NCBI RefSeq assembly: GCF_018829635.1
Contig: NZ_JAHKKG010000009.1
Location: 390,186 to 454,185 of the forward strand
DNA: 64,000 bases
Reading direction: 5' to 3'
Source: Paractinoplanes bogorensis
GTDB taxonomy: Bacteria; Actinomycetota; Actinomycetes; Mycobacteriales; Micromonosporaceae
Part shown: in pieces, positions 1 through 7,871 of the stretch
How positions within the stretch are numbered: the first letter of the stretch is position 1
How the letters are laid out: each line of letters opens with the position of its first letter
The notes under the pieces: model-generated
Database searches by the model: none
Told to the model about the DNA's origin: nothing
The model's input: the letters and a program-made list of their open reading frames with translations, nothing else
Program-made: the position numbers and the translations under genes

Positions 1-229
1 GGTCCAGCGACCGGCCGCCGGCCCAGGCAGCGAGCCCGTCGAGATCGTCGCGGTCGTTGCCGTCCGCGGCATAGATGGCCGCATCCCGCTCGGCGGCGGC
101 CCGGCGGCGCTCCCGCTCGAGGGCGCGCACCACCACCGCGGCACGACTGGCCGCAGACCCGGAACTCACCTGTCCGTCGACAAACGCAACAAGCTCGTCC
201 GGCAGCCGTACAGCGATCTGAGTGCTCAT
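1..229 (-). CDS. Ribbon-helix-helix antitoxin-like protein, partial (C-terminus off window)
   Basis: The ATG lies at 229 and the reading frame runs leftward out of the window, so only the first 76 codons are visible. The product begins MSTQIAVRLPDELVAFVD, the short beta-strand plus helix pattern of ribbon-helix-helix (CopG/MazE-like) DNA-binding antitoxins. An Arg/Ala-rich helix and an acidic tail follow, as in antitoxins that pair with MazF/PemK toxins. The toxin would be expected just beyond the left edge; this is inference. The pairing with a toxin cannot be seen here. Confidence 0.7.
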   Translation of the reverse strand, partial: MSTQIAVRLPDELVAFVDGQVSSGSAASRAAVVVRALERERRRAAAERDAAIYAADGNDRDDLDGLAAWAGGRSLD

Positions 230-281
230 ACCCAAACGGTACCTGCGTGGGATGCAGCCCGATACCGCCGTCGGAGCAGGG

Positions 282-602
282 TCACGCCACCTTGAGCTGC
301 TCGTCCCCGAAGTCGGCGATGAGCCTCAGCGTGCCGCCGAGCGCCTCGATGTACCGCGCGAGAACGTCGTGGGTCGAGACGTCGCCCGCCTCGATCTGGG
401 ACACGCGCGCCACGGAGACGCCCATCCGGGTCGCCACCTGGTCCTGCGTCATCTCGCGCCGCCGGCGCATCTCGGCCAGACGCCATCCCCGCGCCTCGTC
501 GAGCATCCGGCCCAGGCCCGCCTCAAAGGCGTCGGGCCCACCCGCCGTCTCGATCGCGCGACCCAGGTGCTCGGTGTCCCGCCAGCGCTTAGTCCCGCTC
601 AT
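282..602 (-). CDS. XRE-family HTH antitoxin, HigA-like
   Basis: This 106-residue protein has one helix-turn-helix domain at about residues 48-100 (REMTQDQVATRMGVSVARVS, then QIEAGD), the classical Cro/C1 (XRE) fold. The C-terminal stretch following it resembles HigA/RelB-type antitoxins that follow a Gp49-like toxin gene. Its start overlaps the toxin gene by 14 bp (589-602), so the two are translationally coupled, toxin first, the order usual for HigBA. Such antitoxins normally bind their own promoter; the inverted repeat at 990-1005 is a candidate site. Confidence 0.8.
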   Translation of the reverse strand: MSGTKRWRDTEHLGRAIETAGGPDAFEAGLGRMLDEARGWRLAEMRRRREMTQDQVATRMGVSVARVSQIEAGDVSTHDVLARYIEALGGTLRLIADFGDEQLKVA

Positions 603-972
603 CCGTCATCTCCCCCTGCCGCTCCTCGAGATAGAGGGCAAAGCGCTCCTCCGCCTCCGGGACGGCGTCTCGATACCACCGACTGAAGTTTTCCGACTTG
701 TCTCCCGCGACCAGCAGAATCGCTGAGCGCCACGGATCAAAAGCGAACAGGATGCGGATCTCTGTTCGCTTTCGAGAGGACGGTCGCAACTCCTTCAGAT
801 TGGCCAGCCGGGAGGCGGTGATGCTGTCGACCAGAGGTCGGCCCGCACCTGGCCCGACCCGCTCCAACACGAGTATCGCCTGGTTGACGAGCCGACGAGA
901 GTCTCGGTCGGACTCATAGAGCGCGTCGAGAAAATCCTCGACCTGCTCGGTCATGAAGATCTCCCATTCCAT
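589..972 (-). CDS. HigB/RelE-superfamily toxin (Gp49-like)
   Basis: The 127-residue product has the pattern of phage-derived Gp49-like/HigB toxins: a helical N-terminus, then KELRPSSRKRTEIRILFAFD and AILLVAGDKS, the beta-strand core with conserved Arg and Lys residues that in this family cleaves mRNA on the ribosome. The family is the RelE/ParE superfamily, so RNA interferase activity is inferred from the fold, not shown. The gene starts with ATG at 972, preceded by GAGGTG, and is the first gene of the pair with the XRE antitoxin. The N-terminal MEWEIF start is typical of the family. Confidence 0.8.
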   Translation of the reverse strand: MEWEIFMTEQVEDFLDALYESDRDSRRLVNQAILVLERVGPGAGRPLVDSITASRLANLKELRPSSRKRTEIRILFAFDPWRSAILLVAGDKSENFSRWYRDAVPEAEERFALYLEERQGEMTDERD

Positions 973-989
973 CGGACACCTCAGGCGGG

Positions 990-1005
990 TTAAGAATATG
1001 CTTAA
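990..1005. promoter_or_regulatory. Inverted repeat, candidate toxin-antitoxin operator
   Basis: TTAAG and CTTAA form perfect 5-bp arms around a 6-bp centre (AATATG), 17 bp upstream of the toxin start codon. It is an AT-rich island in very GC-rich DNA, and on the minus strand TATTCT could serve as a -10 element. It fits an autoregulatory operator. The rest of the 313-bp gap to the divergent helicase gene (up to 1285) shows no gene and no other clear element. Confidence 0.5.
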
Positions 1006-1285
1006 CTCGGGGAAACGCCGAGGCCAGGCTGCGGTATTTCAGGGACTCGAGGTGCGGGGGACATTGCGCCCTGTCAACCACCCGAACTCGGTCATCCACA
1101 GCCCAGGCGCTATCCACAGATGCGGGGTAATTCGGTGGAGGCGCCCGACCAGGTGGCGTAACGTGGATGGCCGCTTGACGGCCGTGGTGAGCATGCACCG
1201 CAGCGGACGTCCCCCCGCGCCGAGCGGCCGACGTGGAACCCTCGGATACGCGAGCAGCCAGGAACCACCTGCCTGAGGATGCACC

Positions 1286-3241
1286 GTGCCCGCATTCGAC
1301 CTGGACGCCGAACTCTCCGCCGAACGACACCACCTGACCGAGTCGCGCGCCGCGCTCGCCCGGATGCGGGGCCGCGCCGAGGAGCTCTTCTCGACCGGCG
1401 ACCGGGTGGCCGGCGACGCCTACACCGCCGAGCAGCTCGGCCGCCACATGGCCCGTCGCGTCAAGGAGCTGGCCGACGACCCGACGACGCCGTTGTTTTT
1501 CGGAAGGCTGGACATCGACGACGCGGCCTATCACGTCGGCCGCCGCCACGTGACCGACGACGCCGGTGAGCCGATGGTGCTCGACTGGCGCGCGCCGCTC
1601 TCCCGCAGCTTCTACCGGGCCAGCGTCCGCGACCCGCAGGGCGTCGCCACCCGGCGCCGGTTCGGGTTCGTGCTGGGTGAGCTCACCAGCTTCGAGGACG
1701 AGCATCTCGACCGCGGCGAGGAGCTGGGCACCAAGAGCCGCATCCTGACCGCCGAGATCGAGCGCCCCCGCGTCGGTCCGATGCGCGACATCGTGGCCAC
1801 CATTCAGCCCGAGCAGGACGAGCTCGTACGGGCGGACCTGGCCGACTCGATCTGCGTGCAGGGCGCGCCCGGCACCGGTAAGACCGCCGTCGGCCTGCAC
1901 CGGGCCGCCTATCTGCTCTATCTGCACCGGGAACGGCTGCGGCGCTCGGGCGTGCTCATCGTCGGCCCGAACACGGCTTTCCTGTCCTACATCGCGGCCG
2001 TGCTGCCGGCTCTGGGCGAGGTCGAGGTGCAGCAGGCGACCGTCGAGGAGCTGGTCGGGCGTTTTCCCGTACGCACGATCGACTCCCCAGCCGCAACGCT
2101 GGTCAAGAACGATGTGCGGATGGCCGACGTGCTGGCCAAGACACTGTGGCGCAAGCTCACCAAGCCGACCGAACCGATCATGGTGTCGGACGGCTCGTAC
2201 CGGTGGCGCATCGATGCCGAGCCACTGCGCCGGATCGTCGACGAGGCACGGCGCGAGAATCTCCCCTACAAAGTGGGCCGGGAACGGGTCCAAAGCCGGG
2301 TCGTCGCCCTTCTGCAACGACAGTCCGAATATCGCACCGGGAACTCGCCCGGCGAGGGCTGGCTGCGCAAGATGGGCAAGGTCGCGCCGGTGACCGGGTT
2401 TCTCGAGGCAGCCTGGCCCGCCGTGACGCCCGAGTCGCTGGTGGCCGAGATCCTCACCGATCCGCCCGAGGGCCTGCTGTCCGACGAGGAACGTGACGCG
2501 ATCCGCTGGGCCAAGCCGCCCAAGACGGTCAGGTCGGCCAAGTTCAGCGCGGCCGACCTGGTGCTGATCGACGAGGCGGCCGGGCTGCTCGAGCGCGAGA
2601 CCAGCTTCGGGCACGTGGTGGTCGACGAGGCCCAGGACCTCTCCCCCATGCAGGCCCGCGCGATCGCCCGGCGCAGCGAGCACGGGTCGATCACCGTGCT
2701 CGGCGATCTGGCCCAGGGCACCGCGCCGTGGGCCGCCGCCGAATGGCAGACGACGCTGGGTCACCTGGGCAAGCCGGATGCCGCGGTGGTGCCGCTGACG
2801 GTCGGTTTCCGGGTGCCTGCCTCGGTCGTCGAACTGGCCAACCGCCTGCTGCCGATGCTCGGCGTCGACGTGCCCGAGGCGGTGTCGCTGCGCCGCGACG
2901 GCGACCTGGTGATTGTGCCGGTGTCCGATCCGTCCGATCTGGACGCCGCCACCCTGACCGAGGTGACCGCGGCCCTGACGCACGAGGGCTCGGTGGCCGT
3001 GATCGCCGCCGATGCCGCGGTGGAACGACTGGTCATCGACAACCCCCGGGTCGAGGTCGTGCCGGCCAGCATGGTCAAGGGCCTCGAGTACGACCACGTG
3101 ATCGTCCACGAGCCGGCCGACATCGTCGACGCCGAGCCGAAGGGTCTCAACCGGCTCTACGTGGTGCTGACGCGGGCCGTCTCGCGACTCTCGGTCGTAC
3201 ACGCAAAGCCCCTGCCCGCGCCCCTCATGAAAGCGGCTTGA
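1286..3241 (+). CDS. helD: HelD-like UvrD/Rep-family helicase
   Basis: The 651-residue protein is a superfamily 1 ATPase of the HelD group, which binds RNA polymerase and releases stalled or DNA-bound complexes; some actinobacterial members (HelR) give rifamycin tolerance. The N-terminal helical arm (about 1-170, with ELSAERHHLTESRAALARMR) is followed by Walker A GAPGTGKTA near residue 194, Walker B VVVDEAQDLS near 445, TVGFRVPASV near 510 and the C-terminal motif NRLYVVLTRA near 620. The GTG start is placed by the HelD-typical N-terminus. Its 3' end overlaps the convergent acetyltransferase gene by 17 bp. I do not see the rifamycin-associated promoter element that marks inducible HelR genes, so the resistance role is open. 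Confidence 0.85.
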   Translation: MPAFDLDAELSAERHHLTESRAALARMRGRAEELFSTGDRVAGDAYTAEQLGRHMARRVKELADDPTTPLFFGRLDIDDAAYHVGRRHVTDDAGEPMVLDWRAPLSRSFYRASVRDPQGVATRRRFGFVLGELTSFEDEHLDRGEELGTKSRILTAEIERPRVGPMRDIVATIQPEQDELVRADLADSICVQGAPGTGKTAVGLHRAAYLLYLHRERLRRSGVLIVGPNTAFLSYIAAVLPALGEVEVQQATVEELVGRFPVRTIDSPAATLVKNDVRMADVLAKTLWRKLTKPTEPIMVSDGSYRWRIDAEPLRRIVDEARRENLPYKVGRERVQSRVVALLQRQSEYRTGNSPGEGWLRKMGKVAPVTGFLEAAWPAVTPESLVAEILTDPPEGLLSDEERDAIRWAKPPKTVRSAKFSAADLVLIDEAAGLLERETSFGHVVVDEAQDLSPMQARAIARRSEHGSITVLGDLAQGTAPWAAAEWQTTLGHLGKPDAAVVPLTVGFRVPASVVELANRLLPMLGVDVPEAVSLRRDGDLVIVPVSDPSDLDAATLTEVTAALTHEGSVAVIAADAAVERLVIDNPRVEVVPASMVKGLEYDHVIVHEPADIVDAEPKGLNRLYVVLTRAVSRLSVVHAKPLPAPLMKAA

Positions 3242-3641
3242 CCCAGCGCGACCAGTCCTCCTGACGGCGATATCCACGGGCGGCCCAGATCGCGTGGCCC
3301 CGCTCGTTGCCGTCGAGCACCATCGCGTCGACCCGCGTGCCGCCGAGGGCCCGGAACCGCTCCTCGGCGGCGTCGATCAGGGCCGCTCCGATGCCCTCGC
3401 GGCGCCGGCCGGGCGCGACCGCGAGCCGGTAGAGGTGACAGCGCCACCCGTCCCAGCCGGCGATCACGGTACCGACGATGCGCTCGCCGTCGAGCGCGAC
3501 GATCAGCGCCTGGTCGTCGCGGCGATGCAGCGCGGCCAGGGCCTCGGCCGTGTCGGCGGGACGGCTGTCGTTCTCGGCGGCGGTCGTCCAGAACCGCAGA
3601 ATCTCGTGGAGTTCCGAGGTCAGCGCGGGTCGCAAGATCAT
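3225..3641 (-). CDS. GNAT-family N-acetyltransferase
   Basis: The 138-residue product is a single GNAT domain that would transfer an acetyl group from acetyl-CoA to an amine. The acetyl-CoA binding motif A is clear: LYRLAVAPGRRREGIGAALI (R/Q-x-x-G-x-G/A form) near residues 70-89. The C-terminus has NERGHAIWAARGYRRQEDWS, the usual motif B region. MILRPAL is the likely start because ATG at 3641 gives the standard GNAT N-terminus; the longer open frame upstream runs through the divergent operon. The substrate is unknown. The gene lies divergent from the membrane-protein operon and shares its operator region. Confidence 0.85.
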   Translation of the reverse strand: MILRPALTSELHEILRFWTTAAENDSRPADTAEALAALHRRDDQALIVALDGERIVGTVIAGWDGWRCHLYRLAVAPGRRREGIGAALIDAAEERFRALGGTRVDAMVLDGNERGHAIWAARGYRRQEDWSRWVKPLS

Positions 3642-3657
3642 GCCCACCACCCTGTCA

Positions 3658-3697
3658 ACTTTATGGCACAAACCTCTTTGACTTTGTGCGGTAAAGT
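3658..3697. promoter_or_regulatory. Duplicated palindromic operator in divergent promoter
   Basis: Two 15-base arms, ACTTTATGGCACAAA (3658-3672) and TTTGTGCGGTAAAGT (3683-3697), form an inverted repeat matching at 13 of 15 positions around a 10-bp spacer. The right part is also a palindrome in itself, ACTTT-N7-AAAGT at 3681-3697, and the left part is ACTTT-N7-AAA. The element ends 7 bp before the ATG of the membrane protein gene and 17 bp from the acetyltransferase start. The winged-helix regulator encoded in the plus-strand operon is the obvious candidate to bind it. Confidence 0.65.
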
Positions 3698-3704
3698 TCT
3701 TTGC

Positions 3705-4337
3705 ATGACCCCGATAGATGACGACGCTCCCCCTCTGAACCCGGCCGAGTCCCTGGCCCTCATCGAGCGCGAGCGGCGCAACGTCGGCCGTGACCTCTCG
3801 CCCGACCCGCGCGTGATGTTCTGGCCGTGGGGCATCGCCTGGCTGGTCGGCTTCGCCTTCTTCTTCCTGCGGTTCGGCCCCGACGGCCGGGTCTTCGTCG
3901 ACATGCCGCAGTGGCTGCCGCTGGCCGTCCTGCCGGTGCTGATGATCGTCGCGGGCATCGTCACCGGCATCGCCGGCAGCCGGGTCAGCGGTCGCGTCAG
4001 CGGCCCGAGCAACCGCCAGGGCATCATGTACGGGATCAGCTGGTCGATCGCCTTCACCGGCTTCTCGATCCTGTTCGCCCAGTTCAGCCAGCTGCTGCCG
4101 GAAGAGAAATCGGGCCTGCTGTGGGCCGGCGGCATGGTCGCGCTGACCGGCGCGCTGCACATGGCCGGCGGCGCCGTCTGGAACGACCGCGACCTGTTCG
4201 TCCTCGGCGCCTGGACCAGCCTGATCAACATCGTCGGCATCCTGATCGGACCCGGCTGGCACTCGCTGATCGTCGCGGTCGCGGGCGGCGGCGGCATGAT
4301 CGCGGCCGGGATCGTCGGCTGGGTACGCATGCGATGA
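3705..4337 (+). CDS. Multi-pass membrane protein of regulator/ABC operon
   Basis: The 210-residue protein has a soluble N-terminus of about 40 residues, then roughly five hydrophobic segments (for example WPWGIAWLVGFAFFFLRF, LAVLPVLMIVAGIVTGIAG, GISWSIAFTGFSILFA). It is the first gene of a four-gene operon and its stop overlaps the regulator start (ATGA). Similar membrane proteins often sit beside PF13601-type winged-helix regulators in actinobacteria, and may pass a membrane signal to them; that is inference. No enzymatic motif is visible. Confidence 0.75.
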   Translation: MTPIDDDAPPLNPAESLALIERERRNVGRDLSPDPRVMFWPWGIAWLVGFAFFFLRFGPDGRVFVDMPQWLPLAVLPVLMIVAGIVTGIAGSRVSGRVSGPSNRQGIMYGISWSIAFTGFSILFAQFSQLLPEEKSGLLWAGGMVALTGALHMAGGAVWNDRDLFVLGAWTSLINIVGILIGPGWHSLIVAVAGGGGMIAAGIVGWVRMR

Positions 4338-4648
4338 GCGACACCAACGAACCGCTGGTCACCGAGCTCGACCCGGTCATCCACGCCCAGGCCCGGCTAC
4401 GCGTCGTCTCCGCCCTCTCGGTGTTACGCGAGGACGACCGCATCACGTTCCCCCAGCTCCAGGAGTCGCTGCGGATGACCGCCGGCAACCTCTCGGTCCA
4501 CCTGCGCAAGCTCGAGGACGCGGGATACGTCGAGGTCACCAAGACCCATCAGGGCCGCACCCCGGCCACCCTGGTCCGGCTCACCCGCCGCGGCCGGCTC
4601 GCCTTCGACGACTACACCGCCGCGCTCCGAGCGCTGCTGAATCCGTGA
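4334..4648 (+). CDS. Winged-helix transcriptional regulator (HTH_27 type)
   Basis: The 104-residue protein is almost entirely one winged helix: RLRVVSALSVLREDDRITFP, then the recognition helix MTAGNLSVHLRKLEDAGYV and a wing with GRTPATLVRLTRRGRLAFD. This is the MarR/ArsR-like PF13601 family, short dimeric repressors that commonly control their own operon. It overlaps the membrane protein gene by 4 bp and precedes the ABC transporter genes. The ACTTT-N7-AAAGT elements at 3658-3697 are the likely operator. Confidence 0.88.
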   Translation: MSDTNEPLVTELDPVIHAQARLRVVSALSVLREDDRITFPQLQESLRMTAGNLSVHLRKLEDAGYVEVTKTHQGRTPATLVRLTRRGRLAFDDYTAALRALLNP

Positions 4649-4657
4649 GGAGAAGCC

Positions 4658-5536
4658 ATGGTCCTGGCCCGCGCAGTTGATGTCACCCGCCGCTACGGCG
4701 ACAACCTGGCCCTCGACGGCGTCAATTTCGAGGTCGAGCCGGGCGAGCTGGTCGGCCTGCTCGGCCCGAACGGCGCCGGCAAGAGCACCCTGGTCAACCT
4801 GCTGATCGGCATCCGGACGCCGACCTCGGGCCGGGTCGAGCTGTTCGGCGGCGACCCGCGGCAGCCGCAAAACAGGCGGCGGCTGGGCGTCACTCCACAA
4901 GAGACCGGTCTGCCCGCGTCGCTGCGGGTCGGCGAGGTCATCGACTTCGTGTCCGCCCACTACGACGACCCGCTGCCCAAGGCCGAGCTGCTCGACCGGT
5001 TCGGGCTGACCGATTTCGTACGCCGGCAGACCGGTGGACTGTCCGGCGGTGAGAAGCGGCGCGTCGCCGTCGCCCTGGCGTTCCTCGGGCGGCCGCAGAT
5101 CGTCTTCCTCGACGAACCGACCACGGGCCTCGACGTGGAGGCCCGCCGGTTCCTGTGGGACGCCATCCGCTCCTTCTCGGCCGAGGGCGGCACGGTCGTG
5201 CTGACCAGCCACTACCTGGAGGAGATCGAGGCGCTGGCCCGGCGGGTGGTGGTGATCGGGGGTGGCCGGGTGCTCGCCGACGACACGGTCGACGCGGTGC
5301 GCGGCCTGGTCGCCGTCCACCGGGTCAGTCTCACCGTGGCCGGCGATCTGCCCGAACTCGACGGCATCGTCAGCGCCGAGCGGGAGGGCGACCGGTTGCA
5401 CCTGCTGACCGGTGACGCCGACCGGCTGGTGCGCGACCTGGTCGCGTACGAGGTCCCGTTCCAGGGCCTCGAGGTGCGCCCGACCTCGCTCGAGGAAGCG
5501 TTCCTCACCCTCACGCGCGAACCCGTCCCGGCCTGA
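4658..5536 (+). CDS. ABC transporter ATP-binding protein
   Basis: The 292-residue ATPase has Walker A GPNGAGKST near residue 38, signature LSGGEKRR near 128, Walker B IVFLDEPTTGLD near 150 and switch His in TSHYLEE near 185. The C-terminal 70 residues are the DUF4162-like tail found in drug and antibiotic exporter ATPases (CcmA/DrrA type). A Shine-Dalgarno GGAG sits 7 bp before the ATG. It pairs with the permease gene 14 bp downstream to form a two-component exporter; the substrate is not visible. Confidence 0.92.
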   Translation: MVLARAVDVTRRYGDNLALDGVNFEVEPGELVGLLGPNGAGKSTLVNLLIGIRTPTSGRVELFGGDPRQPQNRRRLGVTPQETGLPASLRVGEVIDFVSAHYDDPLPKAELLDRFGLTDFVRRQTGGLSGGEKRRVAVALAFLGRPQIVFLDEPTTGLDVEARRFLWDAIRSFSAEGGTVVLTSHYLEEIEALARRVVVIGGGRVLADDTVDAVRGLVAVHRVSLTVAGDLPELDGIVSAEREGDRLHLLTGDADRLVRDLVAYEVPFQGLEVRPTSLEEAFLTLTREPVPA

Positions 5537-5550
5537 GAAAGGGAACAACG

Positions 5551-6291
5551 ATGACCTCGCTCGCGCTCACCCATGCCAAATTCCAGATCATCGAGACCGC
5601 GCGCATCCCGATCGCCCTGTTCGGCAGCGCTTTCTTCCCGTCCGCGGCGATGCTCGCGTTCGTCGTCCCGTTCGTCGGTGACAATGCCGAATACGCCACC
5701 ACCGCGACCGCCTCGATGATCACTTTCTCGGTGATGTCGACCAATCTTTTCCAGTACGGGGTGGGAGTCGCCGAAGATCGGGCGCAGCCCTGGGATCCGT
5801 ACGTGCGAACTCTCCCCGCCGGTGCCGGACCTCGCTTCGCCGGCCGCATCCTGGCCGGCCTCGCGCTGATGTTCGTCTCGCTGATCCCGGTGATCCTGAT
5901 CGCCACGTTCCTGACCGAGGCCACCGTGACCCCGGCCGCGTTCCTGATCACCGCGGCCACCACGGTCGTCATCGCCATCCCGTTCATCCTGATGGGACTC
6001 GCGATCGGCTACTCGATGCCGCAGAAGGCCGCCATCGTGGTCGCTCAGCTGCTGTTCTTCCCGCTGGCGTTCCTGGGCGGACTGATGACCGGCCCCGGCC
6101 TGGCACCCGGGTTCGTGGAAAATCTGGCGCCCTATCTGCCGACCGGTGGTGCGGCCCGCCTGATGTGGGCCGGGGTCAGTGATTTCCCGTACGACGCCGG
6201 CTCGATCGCGGCCCTGGCCGGCTGGACGATTGCCCTAGGTTGGGTGGCCGTATGGGCCTATCGACGGGATGAGGGTCGTCGGTTCAGCTAG
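5551..6291 (+). CDS. ABC-2 type transporter permease
   Basis: The 246-residue protein has six hydrophobic segments with the ABC-2 layout, including FPLAFLGGLMTGPGLAPGF before the last loop, a feature of DrrB/NodJ-type exporter permeases. It partners the ATPase encoded just upstream and is the last gene of the operon that begins at 3705. The whole unit probably exports a lipophilic compound and is repressed by the upstream winged-helix protein; both statements are inference from context. Confidence 0.88.
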   Translation: MTSLALTHAKFQIIETARIPIALFGSAFFPSAAMLAFVVPFVGDNAEYATTATASMITFSVMSTNLFQYGVGVAEDRAQPWDPYVRTLPAGAGPRFAGRILAGLALMFVSLIPVILIATFLTEATVTPAAFLITAATTVVIAIPFILMGLAIGYSMPQKAAIVVAQLLFFPLAFLGGLMTGPGLAPGFVENLAPYLPTGGAARLMWAGVSDFPYDAGSIAALAGWTIALGWVAVWAYRRDEGRRFS

Positions 6292-6341
6292 AACAACGAC
6301 ACTTAAGCCCGTGCAAAGGTGCGCGATGCGACGATGCGCGC

Positions 6342-7097
6342 ATGACCCCATCGACTCCTGGATCACCTGCGTGGGTCGATCTCGGTACCGCCGATCCCGT
6401 CGACGCGGAACGGTTCTACACCGCGTTGTTCGGGTGGACGGCGGAGGTGGCCGGCGACTACACCACCTTTCTGCTCAACGGCCTGCCGGTGGCCGGAGCG
6501 GGCCCGCTCTACGGCGTCGGGCAGCCGACGGCCTGGAGCACGTACATCGGCACCAATGACGCCGACGGCGTCGCGCACCGCGTGGCCGCGGCCGGCGGCA
6601 AGGTCCTGGTCGAACCGTTCGACGTGCAGGACCAGGGCCGGATGGCCGCGTTCCTCGACCCGGGCGGCGCGCCGTTCAGCGTGTGGGAGCCGGGCACGAT
6701 GCGCGGCGCCGAGCTGATGGACGTACCGGGCGCCCTGACCTGGAACGAGCTGAACACCCGCGACCTCGACGGCTCGATGTCCTTCTACCGCGCGGTGTTC
6801 GGCTGGCAGTTCCGCAACAGCTCGATGTCCGGCGTCCCCTACGTGGTGGCCAAGGTGCGCGACATCCCGGTCTGCGGCATTCAGGCGATGCGCCCCGAGG
6901 ACTGGCCCGACGACATCGGACCGCACTGGGTGGTCTACTTCGCGGTGCAGGACGTCGACCGGGCGACCGACCACGCGCTGGCTCTCGGCGGCAGCGTGCT
7001 GATGGTGCCGACCACGCTGCCGATCGGCCGGTACGCCGTGCTGACCGACGCCCAGGGTGGCCTGTTCGCCGTGCTGGGCGGGCGCAGCCGGCACTAG
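6342..7097 (+). CDS. VOC-family protein with two glyoxalase-fold domains
   Basis: The 251-residue protein has two vicinal oxygen chelate domains: residues about 8-120 (PAWVDLGTADPVDAERFYTA, LFGW) and about 130-250 (ALTWNELNTRDLDGSMSFYR, VFGW). The repeated FY-x4-FGW pattern and DPGGAPFSVWEP/DAQGGLFAVL ends mark the family, which includes the mycobacterial Cfp30B-like proteins. Some members bind divalent metal; enzymatic function for this subgroup is not established. It stands alone and ends 9 bp before the convergent btuD gene. Confidence 0.88.
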   Translation: MTPSTPGSPAWVDLGTADPVDAERFYTALFGWTAEVAGDYTTFLLNGLPVAGAGPLYGVGQPTAWSTYIGTNDADGVAHRVAAAGGKVLVEPFDVQDQGRMAAFLDPGGAPFSVWEPGTMRGAELMDVPGALTWNELNTRDLDGSMSFYRAVFGWQFRNSSMSGVPYVVAKVRDIPVCGIQAMRPEDWPDDIGPHWVVYFAVQDVDRATDHALALGGSVLMVPTTLPIGRYAVLTDAQGGLFAVLGGRSRH

Positions 7098-7106
7098 CGT
7101 CTGTCC

Positions 7107-7871
7107 CTAGCCACGGACCGGGACCACCAGCGGGCCGTGCTCACCCTCGATGACCCGGACACGCACCCGGTAGTGCTTGGCCAGGTTCTCCTCGGTGAGC
7201 ACCTCGCGGGCCGTCCCGGCCGCGACCACGGCACCCTCGGCCAGCAGCACCATCCGGTCGGCGTACTCGCCCGCGGTGGACAGGTCGTGCATCGTGGCCA
7301 GCACGGTCAGCCCACGCTCGGCCCGCAGCCGGTCGATCAGTTCGAGCACCTCCTGCTGGTGTCCGATGTCGAGCGCGCTGGTCGGCTCGTCCAGCAGCAG
7401 GATGCCCGCGCCCTGGGCCAGCGCCCGGGCCAGAAAGACGCGCTGCCGCTCGCCGCCGGACAGCGTCTCGAGTCGCCGGCTCGCGAACCGGGCCACGTCG
7501 AGCGACTCGAGCACCTCCTCGACGGCGGCCAGGTCGGCGGCGGACTCGCGGCCGAGCGGGGGGATGTAGGGCGTACGGCCGAGAAGCGCGTAGTCGAGGA
7601 CGCGCATGGCCGGCGGCACGGCCGGGTTCTGGGCCACGGTGGCGATCGTGGTGGCACGTTTACGGCGGGGCATCCGCTCGATCGGGACGCCGTTGACCTC
7701 CACACTGCCGGTGGCGGGCAGCAGACCGCCGATCGCGCGCAACGCCGTCGACTTCCCGGCGCCGTTGGGGCCGATCACCATGACCCACTCGCCGTCGGCC
7801 ACCTCGAGGTCGACACCGTCGACGATCAAGTTCCCGTCCAGCCGTACGCGGAGATCCCGCACCCGGATCAT
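7107..7871 (-). CDS. btuD: Vitamin B12 ABC importer, ATP-binding protein
   Basis: The 254-residue protein belongs to the FecE/BtuD class of importer ATPases. Walker A GPNGAGKS is at 34-41, Q-loop Gln at 81, signature LSGGE at 137-141, Walker B ILLLDEPTSALD at 157-168 and the switch His at 195. Its start overlaps the permease stop (ATGA). The cobalamin riboswitch ahead of the operon makes B12 or a cobinamide the likely substrate instead of heme or a siderophore. Confidence 0.92.
   Translation of the reverse strand: MIRVRDLRVRLDGNLIVDGVDLEVADGEWVMVIGPNGAGKSTALRAIGGLLPATGSVEVNGVPIERMPRRKRATTIATVAQNPAVPPAMRVLDYALLGRTPYIPPLGRESAADLAAVEEVLESLDVARFASRRLETLSGGERQRVFLARALAQGAGILLLDEPTSALDIGHQQEVLELIDRLRAERGLTVLATMHDLSTAGEYADRMVLLAEGAVVAAGTAREVLTEENLAKHYRVRVRVIEGEHGPLVVPVRG

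Noticed and set aside
973..1285. Rifamycin-associated element before helD
   Set aside because: No copy of the known inverted motif is present, so inducible rifamycin resistance is not claimed.
914..3277. A long minus-strand open frame opposite helD
   Set aside because: It is a GC-rich shadow: the plus frame has clear helicase motifs and the minus product is low-complexity His/Gly/Arg text.
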